A stretch of DNA of 32,142 nucleotides. Source: Clostridia bacterium. Its GTDB lineage: Bacteria; Bacillota; Clostridia; UBA1381. A program made the translations under genes and the position numbers. Below the pieces are notes generated by a model. It searched no databases. It saw nothing but the letters and a program-made list of their open reading frames with translations, and had not been told where the DNA came from. The stretch lies in contig JAFSXU010000036.1 of assembly GCA_017443895.1 (NCBI GenBank), positions 1 through 32,142 on the forward strand. The letters run 5' to 3'. Shown piece by piece: positions 1 through 7,205 of the stretch (position 1 is the first letter of the stretch; every line of letters begins with the position of its first letter).

Positions 1-141
1 GAAATCGTAAATTGGTATGGGTTGTAGGGACAGGTCTCTGTGCCTGTCCGCATCCCCGACAACGCATATTGGGAACGGGAGGGCATGGAAACCCTCCCCT
101 ACAAATTTCGATACCCATTTACACCGCTAAACCAAAATTTA
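1..141. repeat. Modular palindromic intergenic repeat, copy A (cut by window edge)
   Basis: This copy holds two strong hairpins: stem GGACAGG/CCTGTCC at 28-34/43-49 and stem GGGAGGG/CCCTCCC at 77-83/92-98, each with an 8-nt loop. It ends in the terminal motif CGCTAAACCAAAATTTA. The same arrangement recurs at 32002-32142 in this orientation and inverted at 6658-6918 and 10614-10927. It carries no credible gene. It resembles a non-autonomous MITE/REP-type element, but no transposase is present in the window. Confidence 0.85.
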
Positions 142-161
142 CCCCCAACCGCCATATTATA

Positions 162-243
162 GAAAAATCGGAGATTTTTCCACCATAATTATTCATCATT
201 CATTATTCATTTAATCAAAATTACCCCGCTAAACCAAAATTTA
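162..243. repeat. Heptamer/hairpin repeat module plus half terminal repeat
   Basis: A small hairpin GAAAAATC-gga-GATTTTTC (162-180) is followed by about three copies of the heptamer TTATTCA (complement TGAATAA) and then by CGCTAAACCAAAATTTACC, the end motif of the palindromic element. The same hairpin plus heptamer unit recurs at 1339-1407 and 6562-6616, with different heptamer numbers. Confidence 0.75.
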
Positions 244-298
244 CCGTACCAATTATTATTTTCTGTTTAAAAATTTTTCAAAAAATTTCAAAAAACTA

Positions 299-327
299 TT
301 GACAAGGTTAGGATTTGTATGTATAAT
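299..327 (+). promoter_or_regulatory. Consensus promoter for the small RNA candidate
   Basis: The -35 box TTGACA (299-304) and -10 box TATAAT (322-327) are both perfect and separated by exactly 17 bases. Transcription would start near 334. No protein-coding gene lies on this strand before the terminator at 446-484, so the promoter appears to serve a short RNA. Confidence 0.85.
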
Positions 328-333
328 ATAGTT

Positions 334-484
334 AGTTAGATAAAACTAACACAAATAAGTCCCCTATACACACAATCCCTTATTAAGGATTTGTCCATGC
401 ACAACGGCAGAGCCTTATGTGTGTAAGATAATAATTTACCATATGAAAAAACAGGCGATGTCTACGAAACACAGCCTGTTTTTT
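334..484 (+). ncRNA. Candidate orphan structured small RNA
   Basis: The region is bounded by a perfect promoter and a Rho-independent terminator and has no ORF of note. It begins with GTTAGTT/AACTAAC (331-337/344-350), the first bases of which may precede the start site. The core has a perfect 8-bp helix TACACACA/TGTGTGTA (367-374/418-425) enclosing two smaller hairpins: CCTT-att-AAGG with flanking AAT/ATT pairs around 375-390, and GGC-aga-GCC at 406-414. That makes a three-way junction. I do not recognise it as 6S, SRP, tmRNA or a known riboswitch class. It could be a trans-acting sRNA or a riboswitch-like RNA with no downstream gene. The next gene is on the opposite strand. Confidence 0.6.
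446..484. terminator. Bidirectional Rho-independent terminator
   Basis: AAAAAACAGGC (446-456) and GCCTGTTTTTT (474-484) pair perfectly. The A run and T run let it stop both the small RNA (plus) and the HPr-like gene (minus), whose stop codon is 20 bases away. Confidence 0.9.
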
Positions 485-503
485 GTCATAAAATATTTGT
501 AAA

Positions 504-731
504 TTAAACTCTGAACTTATCCACAGATGCTATAATATCCTTATTTACAGGATCATCAATCTCAACCTTAATAGGCTTTGTCAAGTCCATTGACAAGATG
601 CCCATGATTGATTTTCCGTCAATTATGTATCTACCGCTAAAAAGAGTTACATCACCGTGATTTTCCAAAGCTGCCTTGTTAAACTCCTTAACCGCTTCCA
701 GGCTCTCTAAAGAAATTATTGTCTCAATCAT
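504..731 (-). CDS. HPr/Crh-like protein lacking the phosphorylatable histidine
   Basis: This 75-residue protein matches the HPr fold of the sugar phosphotransferase system. DVTLFSGRYIIDGKSIMG (27-44) corresponds to the strand and helix region around HPr Ser46, and Ser41 occupies that position. The region where HPr carries catalytic His15 (about 31 residues upstream, near Ser10) has no histidine. In family terms this resembles Crh, which keeps the regulatory serine and lacks His15, so a role in catabolite signalling rather than phosphate transfer is plausible. The start at 731 is set by GGAGG seven bases upstream and by a consensus promoter at 766-794; the longer reading frame would begin upstream of that promoter. 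It is shorter than typical HPr (about 85). Confidence 0.8.
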   Translation of the reverse strand: MIETIISLESLEAVKEFNKAALENHGDVTLFSGRYIIDGKSIMGILSMDLTKPIKVEIDDPVNKDIIASVDKFRV

Positions 732-765
732 TGTAAAACCTCCATTCTCTTTAAAAGTCTTGCAC

Positions 766-794
766 ATTATACCCCTATGACTGCGGTATGTCAA
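766..794 (-). promoter_or_regulatory. Consensus promoter of the HPr-like gene
   Basis: On the minus strand TTGACA (789-794) and TATAAT (766-771) are perfect with a 17-base spacer. The transcript would start near 760, leaving a short leader of about 29 bases before the ATG at 731. Confidence 0.88.
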
Positions 795-941
795 GAAACA
801 AATTAGCCAAAAAACCCACTAAATTTGGCTTTATTTTGTGAAAATCTAAAAAAGTCTGTCCAAAAATCAACAAAAATGACCAATGTTGACAAATATTGTA
901 AGTCATATTGCAAAAAACGCCTGTAATTTGACAAATAAATT

Positions 942-970
942 TTGATAATTACATAAGTTTCGGGCATAAT
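942..970 (+). promoter_or_regulatory. Probable promoter of the small lipoprotein gene
   Basis: TTGATA (942-947) and CATAAT (965-970) are spaced by 17 bases, about 48 bases ahead of the ATG. An alternative TTGACA at 928-933 has only a weak -10 partner. Confidence 0.55.
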
Positions 971-1017
971 AAGGCTATAACAGGCTAAATTTTTATCATT
1001 TATAAAGGAGAAAAGCA

Positions 1018-1299
1018 ATGAAAAGAATAAGTTTATTTATCTTAGGCATTTTATCCGCCGTATCGCTTTGCGGCTGCAGAATGTCAGGCGGCACTGCAAA
1101 TAACAACCCCACCCCTACCCCGACTGTTACCGTAGCGCCTACAGGCGGTATTTTAAACGAGGCGGGCGACGCCGCAGGCGATATTATTGACGGCGCAGGC
1201 GAGGTTACAAAGGACGCAGGCGAGGCTGTCGGCGATGCAGGTGAGGCTGTCGGCGATGCCGCAAAGGACGCAGGCGACGCCGCAAAGAATATGGGCTGA
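1018..1299 (+). CDS. Small secreted lipoprotein with AGDA/GEAVGDA repeats
   Basis: The 93-residue protein starts with a positively charged, hydrophobic signal sequence ending in a lipobox-like LCGC, with Cys20 as the probable lipidation site. A Pro/Thr-rich linker (about 30-42) follows. The C-terminal half is a repetitive acidic segment built on GDAGEAV and GDAAKDA units that probably forms an amphipathic helix. AAGGAG lies six bases before the ATG. I do not recognise a functional family. The likely location is the outer face of the cell membrane. Repeats of this type (Ala/Gly/Asp/Lys periodicity) resemble late-embryogenesis or YtxH-like helical proteins, but that is only a compositional analogy. 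It has its own promoter and a divergent neighbour. Confidence 0.75.
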   Translation: MKRISLFILGILSAVSLCGCRMSGGTANNNPTPTPTVTVAPTGGILNEAGDAAGDIIDGAGEVTKDAGEAVGDAGEAVGDAAKDAGDAAKNMG

Positions 1300-1338
1300 T
1301 TTAATACTGGTAATTTATAAGGCTTTATGATATAATTC

Positions 1339-1407
1339 TGAATAATGAATAATGAATAGTGAATAGTGAATAATGAATAATTATGGAAGAAAAATCTTTG
1401 ATTTTTC
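1339..1407. repeat. Six TGAATAA/TGAATAG heptamers plus hairpin
   Basis: Six consecutive heptamers (1339-1380, pattern A,A,G,G,A,A at the last base) are followed by the hairpin GAAAAATC-ttt-GATTTTTC (1389-1407). The repeat lies directly upstream of the next gene and creates a spurious in-frame ATG at 1383. Confidence 0.85.
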
Positions 1408-1442
1408 AAAGTATCACTGTCAATCATTTGCGGAGTTATATT

Positions 1443-1952
1443 ATGAAGCCTTTTTATATTATAGAAGAAAAAAGTAAAATATCAAAGGACGCTCTTTTAA
1501 AGTCTGCACTTGCAAGATGCGGTATTTCGGACTTTGAGTATGCGGTGTCAGAAACGGGAAAGCCGTATTTGAAAAACTCTCGGATGTGCATTTCAAAATC
1601 AGATACGAAAAATTACATTGCCGTTGCCGTATCCGATACCGATATCGGTATAGATATAGAAGAAGCAAGCCGAAGGGCGGACATACAGGCATTGTCAAGC
1701 CGTTTTTTTTGCCGTGAGGAGCAGGAATATATCGCATCGCAAAACGATATACACCGTGCGTTTTTAAAAATCTGGACACGGAAAGAGGCGCTTTTAAAAG
1801 CCGACGGTATAGGCATAAGAGTGAAGCTTAATTCCTTTAATACCGTGCCCGACACCGTTACATTTAATAATAACCGCTACACATTTTTAGACACGGACAC
1901 AAGCGAGGATATTATATGCAGTGTATGTATCAGGAATAATTTACTTGACTAA
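1443..1952 (+). CDS. 4'-phosphopantetheinyl transferase superfamily protein (Sfp-like)
   Basis: The 169-residue product carries the family motifs: GKPYL (39-43), GIDIE (69-73) with the metal-binding Asp71 and Glu73, and KIWTRKEALLKADGIGI (109-125) with Trp111, Lys114, Glu115 and Lys119. These enzymes move phosphopantetheine from CoA to a serine of carrier proteins for fatty acid, polyketide or peptide synthesis. The start at 1443 has GGAG seven bases upstream; the earlier ATG at 1383 lies in a repeat and is rejected. The usual SHS motif reads SKS (51-53), and the protein is shorter than Sfp (about 220). No synthase gene is nearby, so the carrier protein substrate is unknown. Confidence 0.85.
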   Translation: MKPFYIIEEKSKISKDALLKSALARCGISDFEYAVSETGKPYLKNSRMCISKSDTKNYIAVAVSDTDIGIDIEEASRRADIQALSSRFFCREEQEYIASQNDIHRAFLKIWTRKEALLKADGIGIRVKLNSFNTVPDTVTFNNNRYTFLDTDTSEDIICSVCIRNNLLD

Positions 1953-1971
1953 ATACCGTTTTGGCGGTACA

Positions 1972-2091
1972 ATTAGAATAGGTAAATATGGGTATGTTGT
2001 CAAGCCAAACGAATAAGACTCGTCAGTCGCCGCGGGCGGCGTCAGCCGAGTTGCCGTGAACAAGATTGATAACATTAGAAAATATGGGTAT
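1972..2091. mobile_element. Candidate 78-bp palindromic insertion with terminal inverted repeats
   Basis: GTTGTCAAGC (1996-2005) and GATTGATAAC (2064-2073) are inverted repeats matching at 8 of 10 positions. Between them lies a GC-rich hairpin (CGCCGC/GCGGCG inside ACTCG/CGAGT). The flanks repeat each other: ATTAGAA plus AATATGGGTAT occurs at 1972-1995 (with six extra bases) and at 2074-2091. This looks like a tiny MITE with an imperfect duplicated flank, sitting in the leader of the flavodiiron gene. Its right end contains TTGATA, which could serve as a -35 box. Confidence 0.45.
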
Positions 2092-2118
2092 TCCCATTAT
2101 GGAAAGGACGCAAAAGCT

Positions 2119-3279
2119 ATGGATAAAATTACAAATTCAATTTTATATATCGGAGTTGACGATAAGGACCTTGATCTTTTTGAAGGACAGTACATAATTC
2201 CAAACGGTGTTTCATACAATTCATACCTTATTATGGACGAGAAGATTACCGTTATGGACACGGTTGACAAGCGCAAGACCGAGGAATGGTTAAGCAATCT
2301 TGAAACCGCGCTTGACGGAAAAACACCCGATTATGTGGTTGTTTCGCACTTAGAGCCAGACCACGCATCAAGTCTTGACAGGCTTGTTGCAAAGTACCCA
2401 AATGTAAAGCTTTTCATGAGCGCAAAGGCAAAGGCAATGCTTCCTCAGTTCTTTGCCAAGGACTTGGGTGTTGAGATTACAGCCGTTTCAGAGGGCGAGG
2501 AATTATGCCTTGGTGAGCATACTCTTGCATTTTACATGGCGCCGATGGTACACTGGCCCGAGGTAATGGTAACATACGACAAGACCGACAAGGTGCTCTT
2601 TGCCGCAGACGGGTTCGGAAAATTCGGCGCACTTGACACTGATGAGGACTGGGCATGCGAGGCAAGACGCTACTATTTCAATATTGTCGGCAAGTACGGC
2701 GCACAGGTGCAGGCTCTTTTAAAGAAGGCGTCGGCGCTTGATATTGAGATTATCTGTCCGTTACACGGACCAATCTTAAAGGAGAACTTAGGCTACTACA
2801 TCGAAAAGTACGACATCTGGAGCTCATACAGGAGCGAGGACGACGGCGTATTTATCGCATACGCATCAATGCACGGAAATACAGCCAAGGCAGCAAAGGA
2901 GTTAAAGACAATTTTAGAGGAAATGGGCGCTAAAAAGGTCGCAATAACTGACCTTGCCCGTGACGATATGGCGGAGGCTGTAGAGGACGCATTCAGATAT
3001 GACAAGCTTGTCCTTGCCTCACCTACATATGATGCAGGCTTGCCGCCGTTTATGCACGACTTTATCTATCACCTAAAGCATAAGAATTTCCAGAACAAGC
3101 GTGTCGCATTTGTTGAGAACGGAAGCTGGGCGCCGATGTCGGGCAAGCTTATGATGGCAGAGTGCGAGGCGATGAAGAATGTTACCGTTTGTCAGAACAA
3201 GGTAACAATAAAATCAACCTTAAAAGACGAAAATATTGAGCAGATGAAAAATCTTGCAAAGGAGCTTTTGGGAATATGA
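2119..3279 (+). CDS. fprA: Flavodiiron protein (A-type flavoprotein, O2/NO reductase)
   Basis: The 386-residue protein has an N-terminal metallo-beta-lactamase-like diiron domain (1-240) and a C-terminal flavodoxin domain (244-386). The iron ligands are visible: HLEPDH (77-82; His77, Glu79, Asp81, His82), His145 in MVHWPEVM, Asp164 in AADGFG and His216 in PLHGP. The FMN loop begins at ASMHGNT (249-255). Such proteins reduce oxygen to water or nitric oxide to nitrous oxide in anaerobes, usually with electrons from rubredoxin or a reductase. The start at 2119 gives the normal family N terminus; the longer frame begins with a GTG inside the upstream palindrome. Its last four bases overlap the next gene. 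Confidence 0.95.
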   Translation: MDKITNSILYIGVDDKDLDLFEGQYIIPNGVSYNSYLIMDEKITVMDTVDKRKTEEWLSNLETALDGKTPDYVVVSHLEPDHASSLDRLVAKYPNVKLFMSAKAKAMLPQFFAKDLGVEITAVSEGEELCLGEHTLAFYMAPMVHWPEVMVTYDKTDKVLFAADGFGKFGALDTDEDWACEARRYYFNIVGKYGAQVQALLKKASALDIEIICPLHGPILKENLGYYIEKYDIWSSYRSEDDGVFIAYASMHGNTAKAAKELKTILEEMGAKKVAITDLARDDMAEAVEDAFRYDKLVLASPTYDAGLPPFMHDFIYHLKHKNFQNKRVAFVENGSWAPMSGKLMMAECEAMKNVTVCQNKVTIKSTLKDENIEQMKNLAKELLGI

Positions 3280-3473
3280 AGATAAGATTAAACGAGGACG
3301 AAAGCGTTGTAAAAACCGTAAAAGCGGGCCTGGCGGCAAAGGGCGGATATTGCCCGTGTGTGCTTGAAAAGAGCGAGGACACAAAATGTATGTGTAAGGA
3401 GTTCAGAGACCAAATAGCCGACCCCGAATTTGAGGGCTATTGTCACTGTATGCTGTATTATAAGGAATTATAA
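3276..3473 (+). CDS. Small ferredoxin:thioredoxin reductase catalytic-chain-like protein
   Basis: The 65-residue protein contains three Cys-x-Cys pairs: CPC (26-28), CMC (38-40) and CHC (56-58). The order and the final YCHCMLYY match the catalytic chain of ferredoxin:thioredoxin reductase. In that enzyme four of the cysteines hold a 4Fe-4S cluster and two form the redox-active disulfide. It is much shorter than the plant/cyanobacterial chain (over 100) and no variable chain or thioredoxin gene is adjacent. The ATGA overlap with fprA implies translational coupling and a joint role in oxygen or nitrosative defence. The partner is unknown. Confidence 0.85.
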   Translation: MKIRLNEDESVVKTVKAGLAAKGGYCPCVLEKSEDTKCMCKEFRDQIADPEFEGYCHCMLYYKEL

Positions 3474-3479
3474 GGATTT

Positions 3480-3510
3480 AAAGGAGGTCATAGAATATGG
3501 CTTCCTTTTT
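3480..3510 (+). terminator. Probable terminator of the fprA operon
   Basis: AAAGGAGG (3480-3487) pairs with CTTCCTTT (3501-3508) with one G-U pair, followed by a T run. The 13-base loop is long, so strength is uncertain. Confidence 0.6.
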
Positions 3511-3592
3511 CATTTGTAAAATTACACAAAAACCGTAAGATAATTTTGGACAAAATCACTTTGCAATATTGGAGCAATTTAATTGAAAAATA

Positions 3593-3620
3593 AAGACAAC
3601 TGTGTTAAAATGTATATAAT
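3593..3620 (+). promoter_or_regulatory. Possible promoter of the secreted modular protein
   Basis: A clear TATAAT at 3615-3620 lies 52 bases ahead of the start codon. The -35 match (AAGACA at 3593-3598, spacer 16) is weak. Confidence 0.45.
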
Positions 3621-3672
3621 AGCGGTGTTTTGTACAGTACCGCAAAAAACATACAAAGAGAAGGAGAGAGAT

Positions 3673-6483
3673 ATGATGAAAATTAAGAAAATTTTATCAT
3701 TCATCAGTGCTGTTGCAGTGGCAACATCTGCATTTGCAGGTCTTGGCGTAACAGCAAACGCAGCAGTCGGCGATGTTTTATACTCGCAGAACTTCAGCGC
3801 AAATGACGAGCCTTGGGGTGCGCCTGTTGCGCAGTTTACCGGTGAAACCCAGGACTTTGACAGCACAGCAAAAGTAATCGGTACAGCATATGTTGACAGC
3901 GCAACACTTACAGATGCACCGGCTACGGTTACAGACACAGTATTTAACTTCAGTACAGACTTAGGTAACAACGGATACACAGGTACCGTTTCGTTTGACG
4001 ATTCTGTTGTCGCAGATGCGTACGAGATTTCATTTGACACATATGTAAAGAATGCCATGATCGGCACAAGAGGCTATGAGTTAAACTCACAGGACGATCC
4101 TACACACTATACATACAGATACAGTATCGGTGACGGAAGTCTGGACACGGCAGTATTCGGTCTTTCCGTAACAGGCGGAGATATTTCCATCGTTTCGGGC
4201 GGCGAAACTGTTGACACGGGAATTGACACAGGTGATACGGGTATTTGGGTAAATGTATCAATAAAGGTTAACATCCCAACACATAAAATGACAGGTACCA
4301 TAACACCTGCAACAGGCAGCGCATATTCATTTAATAACATCTCAACATCGGGCGCAAATGCAGCTGCAATAAGCTCGCTTTTTGTTGAGTCAATAAGATA
4401 TTCAGGCTCAGAGAAGGGCTATGCAAACAACTACATTGATAACCTTGTAATCAAAGAGGCAGCCGCTACAGAGGCAGGTACATACACATACGAGATTATT
4501 GCTCAGGACACAAACGGCGCTCAGATCACATCACTTGAAGGCGGTTCGGTAACTGAGGGTACTGTTATAAACTATGCAAACAACACTGCAATGGTTGTAG
4601 ACGGCAAGGGCTATGTTTTAGCAGACGATGCAACTCTTACATTCTCTGTTGATGAAGATACAGTAAAGTATGTTACATATAAAGAGGCAGACGGTGCTGC
4701 TGCAAGCTATGGCTTTACATCGGCAACAGATCCGAGACTTGCCGCACAGAACGGCGGTACGGTTTCATATGTAACCGACGATACCGTAGGCACAGCTATG
4801 GCATATACATCAAATGATGCGGCAGGCTCAAAGCTCAGATATGTATACTTCGGCTTATCAGAGTTTATAAGCCCTGACTATCAGAATACATACATCAGCT
4901 TTGACAGTATGATCCCTGACAAGGACGGAAGAATGGTTCTTTCTCTTCGCGGCGATACCGCACCTGCAAGCTACAGCGACCGCGGTTATTTCTGGATCGG
5001 AACATCAGACGGTAACGGTTACAGAGTAAACGGTACACAAAAGGCCGGCGGCAGTGTTTGGGTACACGCAAACTATAAATTAAACACAAAGACAAATGCA
5101 CTTGAGTATCTCATTACAAACATTGAGACAGGCGCAGTTGTTGACAGAGGCACAGTAACACTTGCAGATACACCTTTGTATTTAGGTTTCTTATCACACA
5201 GCCAGACAACAGCAAACATTGCAAACCTTACAATCGTGCAGGACGGTTTTGGCGACACATCCGATGCAAGATTTAACTTTGAGGACGAAAACACAGCATT
5301 CAAGGCAAACGGCCATACAGCAGTTGCAATCGAGGAAAATTCAGACAACGGCACAAATGTGCTCAAGTTCACATCAGACTCAGGCGCAGGCGAGAGCGCA
5401 CCGGCAGTTGCAAGCCTTGATATTTCAAAGTACACCTTCGCAGGAAAGTCAGTTAAGGTTGAGTATGATACATATGTAAGCGGTGCAAATGTAATCTTCG
5501 GTGTTTCAGAGAGCGTTCCGTCAAGCTACAGCGAGACAAATACAGTATTCTCACACGGTTACAGATCAAGTAAGGGCTACTATGTAATCTACGGCGAATC
5601 GGGTTCGGCATACACCGCACTTAACGGACAGTGGGTACACGCAACAGTTGAGTATGATGCAGATGCAGACAAGGTATCATATACATTAAAGGGTGCTGAC
5701 GGCACAACAAGAACAGGCACAAAGTCAGATGTTGGCATTAACGCTCTTAATTATGTATATGTATTCTCAGGCGCAGCCGATACAACAGCATATGTTGACA
5801 ATGTTGCAGTATATACAGAGAGAGATTATATCGACCTTACATCGGCAAAACTGAACGGTCACGGCGAGCTTGTTGACATGGGCGAGTACATGGCAGTTAT
5901 GACAGATGCAAATACAGGCGCATCAACTCCTGCAACAGGCGCATATGATATAAGCGCAATCACAGAAAATAAGAGCAACATCCTTATCAGCTATGACAGC
6001 TATGTATACAGCGGTTCACGCTCAACCTTCGGTGTTGATGATATATTCTCACAGGGCTGGGGCTCAAAGGATTACTATATCATAAACGGCGAATCGGGCA
6101 GTGGCTACACCTTCGCAGCTGATGCATGGGTAAGAACACAGATTTCAATCGACTTAAACGAGGGTACATATAAGTACACAGTTTCAAACCTTGACGGTGC
6201 CGAGAGCTATTCATCAAAGGGAACAATTGAAGCTAAGGAAGTAAAGGCGATTGTATGGAAGTCAACAATGCCTGAGGAAGAGGCATATATCAATAACATT
6301 TCAGTTCGTGCATACGGCGAGTTACAAACTGTTGAATACACAGTTTATGAAGCAGTATACATGGAAGACGGCTCACTTGACTATATTGTTGTTACAAAGA
6401 CAACCGATCCTGACTCATATGAGTCTACAGAGGGCGGCAGAGTATTCATCTGGGATGAAACAATGAAGCCGTATAAGAAATAA
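3673..6483 (+). CDS. Large secreted protein with four beta-sandwich (LamG/ConA-like) modules
   Basis: The 936-residue protein has a signal peptide (1-30, cleavage after ANA) and then four related modules of about 150-250 residues. Each has a middle line such as ISFDTYV, VEYDTYV or ISYDSYV and ends with YIDNLVI, NIANLTI, YVDNVAV or YINNISV. Modules three and four also share an ESGS motif in a tyrosine-rich strand. This is the pattern of jelly-roll, carbohydrate-binding or LamG-like repeats; no catalytic motif was seen. The C terminus (GGRVFIWDETMKPYKK) matches a tail I associate with secreted clostridial proteins. No SLH or sortase motif is present. ATG at 3673 has AAGGAG six bases upstream. 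It probably acts at the cell surface in glycan binding or as an S-layer accessory. Confidence 0.75.
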   Translation: MMKIKKILSFISAVAVATSAFAGLGVTANAAVGDVLYSQNFSANDEPWGAPVAQFTGETQDFDSTAKVIGTAYVDSATLTDAPATVTDTVFNFSTDLGNNGYTGTVSFDDSVVADAYEISFDTYVKNAMIGTRGYELNSQDDPTHYTYRYSIGDGSLDTAVFGLSVTGGDISIVSGGETVDTGIDTGDTGIWVNVSIKVNIPTHKMTGTITPATGSAYSFNNISTSGANAAAISSLFVESIRYSGSEKGYANNYIDNLVIKEAAATEAGTYTYEIIAQDTNGAQITSLEGGSVTEGTVINYANNTAMVVDGKGYVLADDATLTFSVDEDTVKYVTYKEADGAAASYGFTSATDPRLAAQNGGTVSYVTDDTVGTAMAYTSNDAAGSKLRYVYFGLSEFISPDYQNTYISFDSMIPDKDGRMVLSLRGDTAPASYSDRGYFWIGTSDGNGYRVNGTQKAGGSVWVHANYKLNTKTNALEYLITNIETGAVVDRGTVTLADTPLYLGFLSHSQTTANIANLTIVQDGFGDTSDARFNFEDENTAFKANGHTAVAIEENSDNGTNVLKFTSDSGAGESAPAVASLDISKYTFAGKSVKVEYDTYVSGANVIFGVSESVPSSYSETNTVFSHGYRSSKGYYVIYGESGSAYTALNGQWVHATVEYDADADKVSYTLKGADGTTRTGTKSDVGINALNYVYVFSGAADTTAYVDNVAVYTERDYIDLTSAKLNGHGELVDMGEYMAVMTDANTGASTPATGAYDISAITENKSNILISYDSYVYSGSRSTFGVDDIFSQGWGSKDYYIINGESGSGYTFAADAWVRTQISIDLNEGTYKYTVSNLDGAESYSSKGTIEAKEVKAIVWKSTMPEEEAYINNISVRAYGELQTVEYTVYEAVYMEDGSLDYIVVTKTTDPDSYESTEGGRVFIWDETMKPYKK

Positions 6484-6500
6484 TAAAATATTGATGCTTC

Positions 6501-6531
6501 AAAAACCGAGCGTTTATCGCTCGGTTTTTTT
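6501..6531 (+). terminator. Rho-independent terminator after the secreted modular protein
   Basis: AAAAACCGAGCG and CGCTCGGTTTTT form a 12-bp stem with loop TTTAT, followed by further T residues. It lies 18 bases past the stop codon. Confidence 0.93.
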
Positions 6532-6561
6532 GCGGTGTCGGGAGATATAAAGTTGATTAAA

Positions 6562-6616
6562 TGAATAATGAATAATGAATAATGAATAATTACGGTGGAA
6601 AAATCTTTGATTTTTC
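6562..6616. repeat. Four TGAATAA heptamers plus hairpin
   Basis: Four exact heptamers (6562-6589) are followed by the hairpin GAAAAATC-ttt-GATTTTTC (6598-6616). This is the same unit as at 1339-1407, with a different repeat number. Confidence 0.85.
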
Positions 6617-6657
6617 TTTGATAATGTGGCAGTTTGGCGGTATCGGGGCATTTGCGG

Positions 6658-6918
6658 TAAATTTTGGTTTAGCGGGGTAAATGGGGATCAAAATTTGTAG
6701 GGGAGGGTTTCCACGCCCTCCCGATTTTTTAATAATGTGGCGTTTTGAGATAAATTTTGGTTTATGTGTGTAAATGGGTATCGAAATTTGTAGGGGAGGG
6801 TTTCCATGCCCTCCCGTTCCCAATATGCGTTGTCGGGGATGCGGACAGGCACAGAGACCTGTCCCTACAACCCATACCAATTTACGATTTTGCAATGGTA
6901 CGCCAAACCAAAATTTAT
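6658..6918. repeat. Modular palindromic repeat, copy C (composite)
   Basis: A partial head (6658-6727: TAAATTTTGGTTTAGCG plus GGGAGGG/CCCTCCC hairpin) is followed by a full element (6751-6918) in inverted orientation relative to copies A and B. The full element ends in TAAATTTTGGTTTA and CCAAACCAAAATTTA inverted repeats and contains both characteristic hairpins. Apparent ORFs across it simply translate the repeat. Confidence 0.88.
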
Positions 6919-7170
6919 ATCCCCGACACCGTCACATTTCCAATTTTACAACTGTGTTTCTTCTATATAATACAGTTGAAATACAAGCGTAAAAAAATTA
7001 AAATAAAAAAATTTTAAAAAAAGTGGAACTTTTATTTTAAACCTGCGTCTAAGAACACAAGACCTGAATATCAAATATCAACATTTCACATAAAAAAGGC
7101 ATTTTATAAGTGTATTATTCGTGAAAAATGAATAAAAACCCGAAAAAAATTGCTTTTGGCGAAAAAAATG
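6919..7170. other. AT-rich spacer with no recognised gene
   Basis: The stretch between the repeat and the S-layer promoter is A-rich. I see no ORF with a ribosome site and no strong hairpin. It may include upstream promoter-enhancing A tracts for the promoter at 7171. Confidence 0.5.
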
Positions 7171-7199
7171 TTGACAACTGCGAATTTAGGGAGTACAAT
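7171..7199 (+). promoter_or_regulatory. Strong promoter of the S-layer gene
   Basis: TTGACA (7171-7176) and TACAAT (7194-7199) have a 17-base spacer and follow A-rich upstream DNA. Transcription would start near 7206, giving a leader of about 270 bases. Confidence 0.85.
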
Positions 7200-7205
7200 A
7201 TTTAA

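Noticed and set aside
1339-1407. Possible CRISPR or similar array
   Set aside because: The units are 7-base tandem repeats without spacers. No cas genes or regularly spaced repeats of 24-40 bases exist in the window.
2056-2118. Longer N terminus for FprA starting at GTG 2056
   Set aside because: It starts inside the small palindromic insertion, lacks a ribosome site and adds residues absent from the family.
6590-7017. ORFs of 72-101 codons on both strands
   Set aside because: They translate the palindromic repeat (copy C). Similar frames occur in copy D, ribosome sites are absent, and the peptide composition is unlike a protein.
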